Source: JBAYIE01 sp965279165
Lineage (GTDB): Bacteria > Bacteroidota > Bacteroidia > UKL13-3
Length of the DNA stretch: 64,000 bases
Reading direction: 5' to 3'
Assembly: GCA_965279165.1 (NCBI GenBank)
Contig: OZ257140.1
Span: forward strand, 2,728,001-2,792,000
The notes under the pieces were generated by a model. That model was given only the letters and a program-made list of their open reading frames with translations. It did not search any database and was not told the DNA's origin. Position numbers and translations under genes: made by a program. Shown in pieces: positions 9,368 to 19,394 of this stretch; the stretch's first letter is position 1, and every line of letters starts with the position of its first letter.

Positions 9368-9386
9368 TTTCAACCCAATCATAAAT

Positions 9387-9420
9387 AAAAGCCCGGTATT
9401 AAAATGCTGGGCTTTTTTTT
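9387..9420 (+). terminator. rho-independent terminator after dnaK
   Basis: AAAAGCCCGG-loop-CTGGGCTTTTTTTT: a GC-rich stem (GCCCGGT pairing with GCTGGGC through G-U steps) flanked by A and T runs, ending 53 bases after the dnaK stop. Confidence 0.85.
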
Positions 9421-9525
9421 TGATCCAATCAAATGAATTTTAAACTTACCTATAACCTTTCATCTTTAATATTTTCCATGTATACCAAATACAAAGAGTA
9501 TTTGTAGATATTCTTATATTGCTGC

Positions 9526-12132
9526 ATGCAGTTATGTCGCGTATTTTTTTATTTAATATGGTTTGTAATAGGTGTTAATTATACCATTGCGCAATCTGTG
9601 TTGAAAGGAAAAATAACCGATGAAAAGGGAAATCCTTTAAGTTTTGTAAGTGTTTTTGTTAAAGGAACGCAAATTGGAACTACCTGTAATGAGGCAGGAA
9701 ATTATGAACTCCGTTTGTCGGCAGGCACCTATGAAATTCGATTCCATTATATCGGATATGCTGTACAAAATAAATTTATCGAGCTTTCCGACAAAGAAAC
9801 AAAGCAATTGGATATTGTGATGTTGCCTAGTACTTACCAACTAAAGGAAGTTAATATAAAAGCAACTGCGGAAGATCCGGCTTATCCGATTATGCGACAA
9901 GTAATAGCGAGGCGAGGAATATACAGACAAGAGGCAAAAGAATACCAATGTAGGGTGTACATGAAGGGAATGCAAAGGTTAACAACGATTCCGAAAAGAG
10001 TTTTATTGATAAAAGTTCCGGAAGATATTAAGCCGGGAATTGTTTACCTATCCGAGTCGCTGTCTGACTTAAGTTTTCAAAGGCCTAACAAAATTAAAGA
10101 ACGACTTATATCCTCTAAAGTAAGTGGCGATAACCAAGCATTTAGTTATAACCAAGCTTCGGCGTTGCAGTTTACCTTGTACGACAATATTGTTCCGTCA
10201 TACGGATTAAACCAACGTGGATTTATTTCTCCGCTTGCCAGCAATGCAATGATGTATTATCGGTTTAGGTTAATCGGCGAGTCGAAAGAAAATAATTTAA
10301 CAGTGTTTAAAATTCAGATAATTCCAATTCGTAAAAACGATCCGGTTTTTAAAGGGCATATATATATAGTAAAGGACAGTTGGCGATTGCACAGTACCGA
10401 TTTGGTATTGGATAAAGAATCCAATATCGAGTTTGTTGATACACTTTATATTAAACAAAATTATGCGCAACAACCCGGTGGTGTTTGGATGCCTGTTTCT
10501 CAACGATTGATTTTTCAATTAGGAATTCTGGGATTCCGTGGCAATGGATATTTTGTGAGTGTTTATTCTAACTATAAAGTAAAGTCGTTGTATCCGGCCA
10601 CATTTTATACCAAGGAAGATGTTGCCATTGTTGAAAACAGAGCAACACCTGAAGTGCGAAAAGTAGAGAAAATAAAGGCGGAGCAAATTATTCCAAAACA
10701 AAAAGGGAATAAGGCACAAACAAAGTCTACCGAAACCGACTCCTCGTTATTTGTAGCGAATTATTTTACAAAGGAAGTTTTGTCGGTTGATGTAAAATCG
10801 AATAAAACAGATGACTCCACCTGGAACGCAATTCGTCCTGTGCCATTAACAGAAGAAGAAGTAAGTGATTACCATGAAAAAGACAGTGTGCAACAAGTTG
10901 TGGAATCAAAGGAATACATGGATTCGATGGATAGAAAGGGGAATAAACTAGATTGGAGTTCCTTTACCTTGTCCGGATATTCTTATGCTCGTTCCTACGA
11001 ACGCCAATATTTCTATGTAGATCCTATCTTAACCGTTATTCAATTTAATACAGTTGAAGGCTGGGTAGTGAATCCTATGATCTCGTTTACCAAAACGTTT
11101 AAGGATGAAAAAAAATATTCTATTGTTCCACATTTACGTTATGGATTTGCATCCAAACAATTTTATGCTCAGGCTAATTTAAGGTACTATTTTGATCCTG
11201 TAAAAGATTTTGCGGTGGCTTTAGGAGGAGGTTTTTTTGTAGAACAATTTAATCGCACAGAACCTATAACTCCGGCCATTAATACTTTTTATAGTTTAAT
11301 ACTCGAAGAAAACTATTTGAAATTATACCAGAAAGGCTTTATCAAACCGGCTTTTAGCGGAGAAGTGGTGAACGGTTTGGTATTGGTTACCAGTTTAGAA
11401 TACAGCCAACGTGTTTCGTTATCCAACAACACAAACTATACATTTAAAGATAAGGAAGGCAAGGAGTATAGTTCGAACCAACCGGCTAATATAGAAATGC
11501 CAAATACTTATTTTACTCCTCATCATGCCTTAACATTTGATATCAATTTACGAATCACCTTTGATCAGAAGTATGCTTCAAGACCATACGAGAAAATCAA
11601 TTATGGATCAAAGTATCCTCGATTACATCTTTCTTATCGCAAAGGTTTGCCATGGTTGAACAGCAAGGTAAATTTTGACGAGTTTAATATTTGGGTAAAT
11701 GATGGAATGGATTTTAAACTTTTTGGCCACTTCAGTTACCACCTTAAGGCTGGTACATTTTTAAACAACCAATCCGTGTTTTTTCCAGATTTCCATCATT
11801 TTAATGGAAACCAAACTATCGTTGCCATGCCTTTGTATAGAGGTTTTCAATTACTCGATTACTATGCATACAGTACTTCCAAATCATTTTTTGAGTCTCA
11901 TTTGAGTCATCATTTTAATGGATTCTGGTTCAATAAAATTCCTTGGTTTCGAAAATTGAAATGGCAAGAAGTAGTTTCGTTGAATTATTTGAAAACACCA
12001 ACATCACCAAGTTACCTTGAATTAGGCGTTGGTATAGAACATATTTTTAAAATGTTTAGGGTCGATTATTTCCAATCCTATTTGAATACCGGTTATTCGA
12101 TGCAGGGATTTGTGATTGGGTTTGGGTTTTGA
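9526..12132 (+). CDS. DUF5686 / carboxypeptidase-regulatory-like outer-membrane protein
   Basis: Large predicted outer-membrane protein of 868 residues. After a signal peptide (residues 1-22, ending TIAQ) comes a CarboxypepD_reg-like beta-sandwich (about 24-110: VLKGKITDEKGNPLSFVSV, then GTYEIRFHYIGY), as in TonB-dependent receptors. The rest fits the DUF5686 family, with a C-terminal half rich in alternating aromatic and polar residues as in beta-barrels and ending VIGFGF, an aromatic terminus. A TonB plug is not evident, so it is not a normal SusC-type receptor. Role unknown. It is a single gene closed by the terminator at 12308. Confidence 0.8.
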   Translation: MQLCRVFFYLIWFVIGVNYTIAQSVLKGKITDEKGNPLSFVSVFVKGTQIGTTCNEAGNYELRLSAGTYEIRFHYIGYAVQNKFIELSDKETKQLDIVMLPSTYQLKEVNIKATAEDPAYPIMRQVIARRGIYRQEAKEYQCRVYMKGMQRLTTIPKRVLLIKVPEDIKPGIVYLSESLSDLSFQRPNKIKERLISSKVSGDNQAFSYNQASALQFTLYDNIVPSYGLNQRGFISPLASNAMMYYRFRLIGESKENNLTVFKIQIIPIRKNDPVFKGHIYIVKDSWRLHSTDLVLDKESNIEFVDTLYIKQNYAQQPGGVWMPVSQRLIFQLGILGFRGNGYFVSVYSNYKVKSLYPATFYTKEDVAIVENRATPEVRKVEKIKAEQIIPKQKGNKAQTKSTETDSSLFVANYFTKEVLSVDVKSNKTDDSTWNAIRPVPLTEEEVSDYHEKDSVQQVVESKEYMDSMDRKGNKLDWSSFTLSGYSYARSYERQYFYVDPILTVIQFNTVEGWVVNPMISFTKTFKDEKKYSIVPHLRYGFASKQFYAQANLRYYFDPVKDFAVALGGGFFVEQFNRTEPITPAINTFYSLILEENYLKLYQKGFIKPAFSGEVVNGLVLVTSLEYSQRVSLSNNTNYTFKDKEGKEYSSNQPANIEMPNTYFTPHHALTFDINLRITFDQKYASRPYEKINYGSKYPRLHLSYRKGLPWLNSKVNFDEFNIWVNDGMDFKLFGHFSYHLKAGTFLNNQSVFFPDFHHFNGNQTIVAMPLYRGFQLLDYYAYSTSKSFFESHLSHHFNGFWFNKIPWFRKLKWQEVVSLNYLKTPTSPSYLELGVGIEHIFKMFRVDYFQSYLNTGYSMQGFVIGFGF

Positions 12133-12301
12133 AGAAGAAATAAGTAAATGTTGATAATCCCATGGAATAAGAACAAAAAGGAAAGTCAAAGTTTTTATTT
12201 GCAAATGTAAGAGTTGCAAAGCCTTAAGTTTTGAAGATCTTTAGAGTAGTAAAAGTATTTCTAATGTATTTTCGAAATAAAGTAAAGTGAGTTTTAGCAA
12301 A

Positions 12302-12332
12302 TAAAAAGGAGCACCATATGGTGCTCCTTTTT
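12302..12332. terminator. bidirectional terminator between convergent genes
   Basis: Perfect 20-base palindrome GGAGCACCATATGGTGCTCC at 12308-12327, flanked by AAAAA on the left and TTTTT on the right, so it can stop both the plus-strand DUF5686 gene and the minus-strand secreted-protein gene. Confidence 0.88.
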
Positions 12333-12356
12333 ATCCTATTTAGTTCTAAGATAAGA

Positions 12357-14798
12357 TTACTTACTTACTACAAATTTCATGGTTCTTATTCCATGGTCGT
12401 TTTGGAATACACAGAAATATATTCCGCTGGTCAAGTGGTTTATTTGTATGTTGTCGGTGAATTCTTTTTGTGCATAATCTTTGGCTAAAATCTCATTTCC
12501 AAGTAAGTCAATAATCCGCAAGTTCACGTTTCCGCTTTGGATGTACGATGCAGCAATATGAAGTTGGTCAGAGGCAGGAATAGGGTAGAGACTTATTTGA
12601 GCAAAAACCAATTCATTGTCATTGATACTGCTGTTGTTTGCAGTATCTTTCACCACAACCAATCTAGTAGTAGAATCGCTGTTTCCCCATGCATCAGTTG
12701 ATTTATACTTCAATACATAACTGCCGATAACATTTCCATTCACGGATCCCGATTTTACGATAGCTCCGGAAATATCCCCATCGATATTATCGATAGCAGT
12801 TGCACCGGGATCAGTATAAGTTGACCCAACTAAAATGGTATCCGGATTGTTTCCCAATAAGTTAATAACAGGTGCTAGCGAATCTAAATGACTAAGATCA
12901 ATATCTGTTAATCCCCTTGGAATAATTTTAAAATTACTAAAGCTAAACCACATTGGTCCTTGAACAAAATTCATTTTCATTCCAACGCGTAAGCGACCGT
13001 TTAAATTTCTCAATTCAGCATTCATATCATCAACACGTAAACCAACTGATGCAGTCGAATTTAAGTTAAAGGAAAATTCGCCATTGTTTTGTGGTGCATC
13101 CGGATTGGTATTGCTTACATAAGAAGTATCAAATTTTACCAAAACACCTTCCCAAGGACGGGCAAACAAAACTTTGTTTAGGATGAAAGAATCAATCGGT
13201 AGGTTTCTTTCAAAATCAGGTAAAGCAACACTTGATGCAATTACCGTTCCTCTAACATTGTTTAGTACGGTAGTGTTAAATGTTTCGGTAACACGGGTGC
13301 TGGTAATATTTACCGAATCACCAATTTTCCAGGTATTGGTTGGATCGCCTGCTCCTCGTTGAATCAGTATTGCCGAATTTTGGCCCATAGCACTTTGCAT
13401 GGTTAGAAAATTTTGGGACGAACTGCTGAAATTATTTCCGGTAATTACACCTCTTAAATTGATACCAGTAAGAGAATCGCCATTAAACATGGTTGCATAA
13501 TTGGCATACACGCTAAATTGTAAATCCTGGATGGTTACATTGGTTCCATTTAATACCTTATAAGCTGAATTGATACCTTGGTTATTTGGATAATCTGCAC
13601 TGGTATTTAACGAATCGGTTACTTTAACCCAATATTTTACAACGGTTCCTGCAACATGGGTAGGAATTTTTGCATACCAGATGTTACCATCGGTAGGGAG
13701 TTTCTGCATCGGTAAGGAATCGAATACAGTACTTGCATAATTATTGGCGAAATACAATTTAGCACCGGTAATTGGATAAGTTCCTTTAACAGTAGTAGCA
13801 GATACCGTTACACTATCTGTTGCTGTTACAACTGCGGGTGTTTTAGTAAGACCGGTAACGCCAGGCGCTTGGTAAGTTGAAGCACCAATGTCGTCTGGAT
13901 ATAATGGAGCGATATAATAACGATTAACACCAGCTGCAAATGCTTCGGTAATAATTCCTCTTATATAAGATAATTTACTTCCGATAATTGGAGGCGCAAA
14001 TCCATTGGCAATTTTAGGCACCGAATCTTCGTTATCCGTATTGTTATAATATGCAGAAATATCGCGAATGTCAAGTACATTACCTTGTCCATCGGTTACG
14101 GACCAATTCCATCTGGTAGCGCCACTTGCTGCACGAGAATAAACAGTTACATTAGGTATGGTAACCAATACGCCTTCCCATTTTTCGCCGTTAGCTACTT
14201 GTTGAATTTGTCCGGTAACAGGTGTTCCGGTCATTAGTTCATTTATTGCAATGGTTGAATAAACCAAAGTGTCTTTGGTTAAAGAAACTTGTTCAACTGA
14301 ATTGTCTGAATAGGCACTATTTCTTATAATATAAAATTGGGTTTCTCCTGTAGATTGACCTGCACCGTTGAATTGGCCATGACGTCCGGTTATTCTTACC
14401 GGATATCCAACCTGACAATTGTCTTCAAATTTGGTTTCAGTTAACATCTGTGCTTTGGTCGCCCCTGCTCCGGTAACGGCAGGATCCATCATTACCTGAA
14501 TGCCACTCCATGGTCCACCACCTTTTCGTTGTATCCAAGTTGATACACGACTTGCATTTGTTGCCAGTGCATAAGCCCTTGGATTAAATGCTACAATTCC
14601 TTCGAACCTAACTGTATCTTTAAAAGGATACAATGCAACCGGATTTAAATAATCCGGAGTGTCTTTTGGTGGGGTTGCTGTTAATTTTGTATTGTTTACA
14701 AATTGAATGGTATCAATTGGAACAATTGGATACGGATTTTGTGCCATACTGAACTTTGCAGCGATTAGCACCAGAAGAATAAGTAATAGTTTTTTCAT
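12357..14798 (-). CDS. secreted multidomain protein with T9SS type A sorting domain
   Basis: Predicted extracellular protein of 813 residues. It has a signal peptide (1-20, ending SMAQ), long beta-rich regions with no recognised enzyme motif, a DUF5011/HYR-type Ig-like domain (APVINLLGNNPDTILVGSTY... about 660-735) and a C-terminal T9SS type A domain (ISLYPIPASDQLHI ... GIYFCVFQNDHG ... MKFVVSK). The C-terminal domain directs export through the type IX system and surface attachment. It follows the 707-residue secreted protein with a 49-base gap and probably shares its transcript. An adhesive or surface-layer role is a guess. Confidence 0.83.
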   Translation of the reverse strand: MKKLLLILLVLIAAKFSMAQNPYPIVPIDTIQFVNNTKLTATPPKDTPDYLNPVALYPFKDTVRFEGIVAFNPRAYALATNASRVSTWIQRKGGGPWSGIQVMMDPAVTGAGATKAQMLTETKFEDNCQVGYPVRITGRHGQFNGAGQSTGETQFYIIRNSAYSDNSVEQVSLTKDTLVYSTIAINELMTGTPVTGQIQQVANGEKWEGVLVTIPNVTVYSRAASGATRWNWSVTDGQGNVLDIRDISAYYNNTDNEDSVPKIANGFAPPIIGSKLSYIRGIITEAFAAGVNRYYIAPLYPDDIGASTYQAPGVTGLTKTPAVVTATDSVTVSATTVKGTYPITGAKLYFANNYASTVFDSLPMQKLPTDGNIWYAKIPTHVAGTVVKYWVKVTDSLNTSADYPNNQGINSAYKVLNGTNVTIQDLQFSVYANYATMFNGDSLTGINLRGVITGNNFSSSSQNFLTMQSAMGQNSAILIQRGAGDPTNTWKIGDSVNITSTRVTETFNTTVLNNVRGTVIASSVALPDFERNLPIDSFILNKVLFARPWEGVLVKFDTSYVSNTNPDAPQNNGEFSFNLNSTASVGLRVDDMNAELRNLNGRLRVGMKMNFVQGPMWFSFSNFKIIPRGLTDIDLSHLDSLAPVINLLGNNPDTILVGSTYTDPGATAIDNIDGDISGAIVKSGSVNGNVIGSYVLKYKSTDAWGNSDSTTRLVVVKDTANNSSINDNELVFAQISLYPIPASDQLHIAASYIQSGNVNLRIIDLLGNEILAKDYAQKEFTDNIQINHLTSGIYFCVFQNDHGIRTMKFVVSK

Positions 14799-14847
14799 GT
14801 GTATGGTATTTGTTTATGGTTATTTATTTTGTTAGCGTTCTCACTTC

Positions 14848-16971
14848 TTACTTTAGTATCGCAAATTTACCGATTTCGGTTTGCTCTGTTTTTAAATCTT
14901 TCACTGTAAATATATATACTCCACTACTTACATTGGTTTTATAATTAGATAATAAATCCCATGCGTGTTCCCCACCGCTCATTACGGTTTTATCCCGGTT
15001 GCCGAAATCGTCAAACCACTTATGGTCCTGCCCTGTATACGATTCAGCCTGGTGTTGAAGTGTTGCAATTAAATCACCGTTAGAGGTATAAATATTAATT
15101 TCACATCGGGCAGGTAAATTAGTGAAATATATTTTTTTTGTTCTTGAGCTGGTGCCATCCCATGCAGCAGAAGTTTTGTATGGATTAGGATAAACCCCAA
15201 TTTTTCCGGTGCCATCCTTGTTTATTTCACTTGTAGTTTTTCCTGTAAAAATGCGGTATTCATTTACAGAAGAGGAAGATTCGAGCGAAGGCACATTAAG
15301 ATCTTTATCTCCTTCGTCAAATGCCGTTACTGTAAATTGGTATTGCCAGCCATTTAACAGATTATCCATGGTATACTTAAAGGAATAGCCAACAGGATCT
15401 CCGTCAAAATAAATAGGTTGGTTGAGTTTCACTGCCTCAAAACCATTGTTATAACCAATGGTATTGCCAATCGAATCCCATTGTGCAATAAGATTATTAT
15501 CGGCAGTTAAATCACGATCCAGGTCATCGCCCGGATTGGTTCGATAAATTTTAAATCCTTCAAAATCCTTTTTACGGGTAATTGGATCGATGCTTTCAAT
15601 AGAAGAAGCATCCCAGTATATTTCAACTTTGTTATCCGTTGGAATAATTTTAATTTTAGGCGAGGATGGTGGTTCCGGAAGAATAAATCGATCTAATTTT
15701 CCATTCTGATTCGCGTCCAGTTCCGGGTCATACTTACCATCTTCATGGATATCTTCTCCCACATAAGTGGAGCGGGTTCGTTTCAGGTGATCGGTTAATT
15801 CAGCTCTCGATTCAGGTGAAGCGGTTACAAAAGAATTATTTACTTGGTAGGCACTATTTCTGGCGGCAACAAAAGCCATGGTATAAGTAAAACTTTCACC
15901 GGGTTCGAGACTTACCAGTGGACCTGCAGAAATCAACTGGATCCAGTTGTTTGGAGCTCCGGTTGTTGGACCATTTGATCCAAGCAATACAGTTGAATCA
16001 ATAGCAGAACTCAATTTGAGGTAGCGTTCTAAATCGTTAACCGGTGTAATAAAAGGAAAAGAAGTGGAATTAAAGTTCCAGAAATTATAATTGGCTTGGG
16101 GTTTAGGAAATCCTCGAGAAAGAAAGGTATCCGGTTTGTGCGGATTAAAGAACAATCCCCGCCAATCCATGCCTAAAAATTGCATTGCACCATAAGATTG
16201 GATATAATTGGCATCGTCGGCCGTGGCATCTCCTAGCCAAGCATAAATTGTCATCAAATCGTTGTCTACTCCGTTTCTGCCTTTGTTGTAAAAAGCAGTA
16301 CCAACATCGCGGGTAATGGTAACATCCCGTACAACCAAATCTGCCCAATGTCCTACCCAAACAGAATCCCAACGGTTGGTTGAATTGTTGGTAATTTTGT
16401 AATTGCATATGACAAAAAAATCGGCATACGAAAAATTCCAATTGTACACTTGTAATTCAACATTAGCATACAAAGGATTTGCATGGCCATTGATGGGAAT
16501 GGAAGTTCCGGGAACAATGGTATTGGCATCTGTCATTTGAAAAATAAAATCCTGATGAGAAACTGCATTGGCCGAATAATTCGGACTGGAAGTTAATTTT
16601 GACTTCTCCAAAATGGGAGCACCTGTCGGTGTATATTCATATCCTGATGCACCGGTTGCGTATCCGCTGGAAGCATCAACTGCTCCACTCGATACAAGTT
16701 TTTGTCCGTTAACAATTGCGCCAATCCACATACCGGATTCGAACAAATGTTCTTTCCCTTTTTGAGGATATGCCATAGATGGTGCTCCTTGAACATTGCT
16801 TCTCACTTGTGGTCGGCCGATTGTGCCAAAATTACTCATAGATAATTTTAATCGTCCTTCATCGGTAGATTTCTGCTGAAAGGTAACTTGTGCTTCCAGT
16901 AAACTGGAGTGCATCAAATAAATGAATAAGGACAAAAAACAAACGGACTTTTTTAATTTTCGGAACGCCAT
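14848..16971 (-). CDS. secreted beta-rich protein, probable T9SS substrate
   Basis: Predicted secreted protein of 707 residues whose function I do not recognise. A signal peptide ends near LLEAQ (about residue 28). The middle describes a large all-beta region. Near residues 415-430 is DANQNGKLD, a Ca-binding-loop-like segment as in dockerin/EF-hand repeats, followed by a fibronectin-III-like part (PSSPKIKIIPTDNKVEIYWDA). The C-terminus (KIGVYPNPYKTSAAWDG ... SSGVYIFTVKDLKTEQTEIGKFAILK) resembles FlgD-like/T9SS sorting domains. It leads a two-gene unit with the gene ending at 12357. Confidence 0.78.
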   Translation of the reverse strand: MAFRKLKKSVCFLSLFIYLMHSSLLEAQVTFQQKSTDEGRLKLSMSNFGTIGRPQVRSNVQGAPSMAYPQKGKEHLFESGMWIGAIVNGQKLVSSGAVDASSGYATGASGYEYTPTGAPILEKSKLTSSPNYSANAVSHQDFIFQMTDANTIVPGTSIPINGHANPLYANVELQVYNWNFSYADFFVICNYKITNNSTNRWDSVWVGHWADLVVRDVTITRDVGTAFYNKGRNGVDNDLMTIYAWLGDATADDANYIQSYGAMQFLGMDWRGLFFNPHKPDTFLSRGFPKPQANYNFWNFNSTSFPFITPVNDLERYLKLSSAIDSTVLLGSNGPTTGAPNNWIQLISAGPLVSLEPGESFTYTMAFVAARNSAYQVNNSFVTASPESRAELTDHLKRTRSTYVGEDIHEDGKYDPELDANQNGKLDRFILPEPPSSPKIKIIPTDNKVEIYWDASSIESIDPITRKKDFEGFKIYRTNPGDDLDRDLTADNNLIAQWDSIGNTIGYNNGFEAVKLNQPIYFDGDPVGYSFKYTMDNLLNGWQYQFTVTAFDEGDKDLNVPSLESSSSVNEYRIFTGKTTSEINKDGTGKIGVYPNPYKTSAAWDGTSSRTKKIYFTNLPARCEINIYTSNGDLIATLQHQAESYTGQDHKWFDDFGNRDKTVMSGGEHAWDLLSNYKTNVSSGVYIFTVKDLKTEQTEIGKFAILK

Positions 16972-17540
16972 TCAGGTAATGAAATATAAGAACAATGTTA
17001 ACCATTTTGAGTAATTTAAGTATGTAAAATTTGTGCTTTTTATCCTCTACCGTTTCTCCTTATCCGGTTTTGCCTAAATTCAATTGATTTTAAACCAAAA
17101 CCTATAAAAACCCCAAAATTAACATCCCCTTAACCATGAACCGTTTAGCTATAGAACCGTTGGAGCCCAATAAAATTGGGCAGTTGAACAGAAGTAGATG
17201 TCATTGTCAATCACTTATACTGTCAATGAAAATTAATCCCATTTCGATGTTAAAAAATTATTAAGTCCCGAAAAACCATAAGCCTGTTTATTGATGAAAA
17301 TGAAAATTTTACAAGGGACTATGCCAAACTTAATGCAGTAAATTGTGCATAAAAAAATCCATCTGTTCAAGTACTTCCATAAATATGGATTTAGATATAC
17401 ACAGAAGATGCACAGGAAAAAAAAACGATGTGCATAACTGGTTTGAGTAGATATTCAATGATGCAACCAAACGAGTCTTACCTAACTTTGGCCTCCTTGA
17501 ATGATAAATCAATTAAATAGAAAGTATAGGATCAACAAAA
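16972..17540. other. 569-base intergenic region between divergent genes
   Basis: No convincing gene. It separates the divergent secreted-protein operon and dnaB. It holds a hairpin GCCCAAT-AAA-ATTGGGC at 17165-17181 without a T-run, and a motif at 17201-17229 in which TGTCAAT is repeated 16 bases apart and the ends TCATTG/CAATGA are inverted. A 42-codon frame from 17136 to 17264 has no supporting feature. A -7-like TAACTTTG at 17483-17490 could serve dnaB. Confidence 0.5.
17483..17490 (+). promoter_or_regulatory. putative -7 element for dnaB
   Basis: TAACTTTG matches TAnnTTTG and is 50 bases before the dnaB ATG. No good -33 TTTG at 19-21 bases is visible. Confidence 0.28.
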
Positions 17541-19058
17541 ATGGCCGAACCGATTAAGAGAAGAACCAAGAGTAATGTATTTGCCAATAACCTGGAAACA
17601 GGAAAATTACAACCCCAGGCAATGGACCTGGAGGAAGCTGTATTGGGTGCATTAATGCTCGAAAAAAACGCCATAACCATTGTATCCGATATTCTTCGTC
17701 CGGAAAGTTTTTATAAAGATTCGCATATTACTATTTTCCAGGTAATAAAAGATTTATTCAGTACGGCACAGCCTATTGATATATTAACCGTAACATCAGA
17801 ACTTCGAAAAAGAGGACAATTAGATTTGGTCGGAGGAGCCTATTATATTACGTCTTTAACCAATCGGGTTGCGTCTGCTGCTAATATTGAGTTTCATGCA
17901 CGCATTATTGCGCAAAAATTTATCCAACGCGAATTGATTCGCATTTCAACAGAAATTCAACGCGAATCATTCGAAGATGCTGCTGATGCTTTTGAATTGC
18001 TGGATAGTGCTGAAAAGAAATTGTTTGAAATATCACAGGGTAATATCAAAAAGGATTACAAACAAATGAACTCGGTTATCAAAGAAGCAATTCGAGATAT
18101 CGAATCCATGAAAGGTAAAGAAGGCGGACTTACCGGTGTACCTTCCGGATTTACCAAATTGGATAGAATTACTTCCGGTTTTCAGAAATCGGATTTGATT
18201 ATTATCGCTGCTCGTCCGGGTATGGGTAAAACAGCATTGGTAATGTCGATTGCCCGAAATGCATCGTTACTTGCAGATCCGCCGCGTGCTATAGCAATAT
18301 TTTCACTTGAAATGAGCAGCAAACAATTGGTGGTGCGGATGATTTCAGGAGAAGCAGAAATAACCGGAGAAAAACTGAAACGAGGTAATCTTGCTGAACA
18401 TGAATGGCAACAACTCAATACCAAAATTGCACGATTAAACGAAGCACCAATATTTATTGATGATACTCCCGCACTTTCAATTTTTGAGTTACGTTCTAAA
18501 TGTCGTAGACTGAAAGAACAGAATAAAATTGATATGATTATTATCGATTATTTACAATTGATGCGTGGCGACGACAGCAACAATAAAAATGGTAATCGCG
18601 AACAAGAAGTAAGTTATATTTCGAGGTCCCTTAAAGCATTGGCTAAGGAACTGGATGTGCCGGTAATTGCACTTGCACAGTTAAGTCGTGCTTCCGAGAA
18701 ACGTGGTACCGCTTCTATTCCAATGTTGTCTGATTTAAGGGAATCGGGTTCAATTGAACAGGATGCCGATATGGTAATGTTTATTTACCGTCCCGAATAT
18801 TATGGCATCACTGAACTGGAAGATGGTAGCTCGTCACATGGTGTTGCTGAACTCCATATTGCAAAAAACAGGAATGGGGCATTGGATAGGGTACGTTTGC
18901 GTTTCGTTCACGAATTTACCAAGTTCCAGGATTTGTCGGAGTTTGATTATCCAATAGATTCAGGTGCTCCAAACGACCATCCCGGTACTATTACCTTTAG
19001 TTCGAAGCTAAATGACAGCCACGATGATGATGATTTTAATGCAGCGCCGCCATTTTAA
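17541..19058 (+). CDS. dnaB: replicative DNA helicase DnaB
   Basis: Hexameric replicative helicase that unwinds DNA at the fork, 505 residues. The N-terminal helical domain starts around PQAMDLEEAVLGALMLEKNA; the RecA-like core has Walker A ARPGMGKTALV, Walker B IIIDYLQLM, and the conserved ALAQLSRASEKR and DLRESGSIEQDADMVMFIYR blocks. Length and motifs are standard; no intein is inserted. A small membrane protein and an ABC ATPase follow on the same strand after a short gap, and could be read from the same transcript. Confidence 0.97.
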   Translation: MAEPIKRRTKSNVFANNLETGKLQPQAMDLEEAVLGALMLEKNAITIVSDILRPESFYKDSHITIFQVIKDLFSTAQPIDILTVTSELRKRGQLDLVGGAYYITSLTNRVASAANIEFHARIIAQKFIQRELIRISTEIQRESFEDAADAFELLDSAEKKLFEISQGNIKKDYKQMNSVIKEAIRDIESMKGKEGGLTGVPSGFTKLDRITSGFQKSDLIIIAARPGMGKTALVMSIARNASLLADPPRAIAIFSLEMSSKQLVVRMISGEAEITGEKLKRGNLAEHEWQQLNTKIARLNEAPIFIDDTPALSIFELRSKCRRLKEQNKIDMIIIDYLQLMRGDDSNNKNGNREQEVSYISRSLKALAKELDVPVIALAQLSRASEKRGTASIPMLSDLRESGSIEQDADMVMFIYRPEYYGITELEDGSSSHGVAELHIAKNRNGALDRVRLRFVHEFTKFQDLSEFDYPIDSGAPNDHPGTITFSSKLNDSHDDDDFNAAPPF

Positions 19059-19094
19059 TTTCTTATGGCATAATCCTTGCATCAAAGGCGCTTG

Positions 19095-19394
19095 ATGTAC
19101 CCAAAAGCGTATGTATTATTTTACCGTAATTTTTGGCTAACAACCAATTTGATTTCGGTTGCTTGTTGTTATACCATTTATATACAAAAAAGTTTCGCTT
19201 TTCTTGTCGTTTTTATTGGGTTTAAATGTTTCACCAATATCCTTATTGGCTATATTTGGTATGTGTTGCGAGGCAATCAGTTTTACTTTTTTCACCTGCT
19301 TGGATTTCGCAAAAGAGATGTTTTAATTCCTGCTTTTATCCTTGATTTTGTTTTGTTTTCTGTTTTAATCCTGTTAACCCAACTATTCATTTGA
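19095..19394 (+). CDS. small multi-pass membrane protein paired with an ABC ATPase
   Basis: Protein of 99 residues from the ATG at 19095 (a TTG at 19077 would add six). About three hydrophobic segments are visible: NFWLTTNLISVACCYTIYI, SFAFLVVFIGFKCFTNILIGY and VLIPAFILDFVLFSVLILL, with a basic stretch GFRKRDVL between. Its stop (TGA, 19392-19394) overlaps the TTG start of the ATPase gene, implying translational coupling. It could be a minimal permease or membrane anchor for the ATPase. I do not recognise the family. Confidence 0.62.
   Translation: MYPKAYVLFYRNFWLTTNLISVACCYTIYIQKSFAFLVVFIGFKCFTNILIGYIWYVLRGNQFYFFHLLGFRKRDVLIPAFILDFVLFSVLILLTQLFI

Noticed and set aside
8752..9382. Several minus-strand frames within dnaK
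   Set aside because: Shadows of the strongly coding plus strand; serine/alanine- or phenylalanine-rich translations typical of antisense frames.
14848..16971. Dockerin or cellulosome role for the secreted protein
   Set aside because: Only a single DANQNGKLD loop is seen, without the paired dockerin repeats.
17136..17264. 42-codon open frame in the dnaB upstream gap
   Set aside because: No signal, domain or spacing evidence; it overlaps the hairpin and repeat motifs.
17330..17512. 60-codon minus-strand frame in the same gap
   Set aside because: No recognisable sequence; composition is that of a non-coding AT-rich gap.
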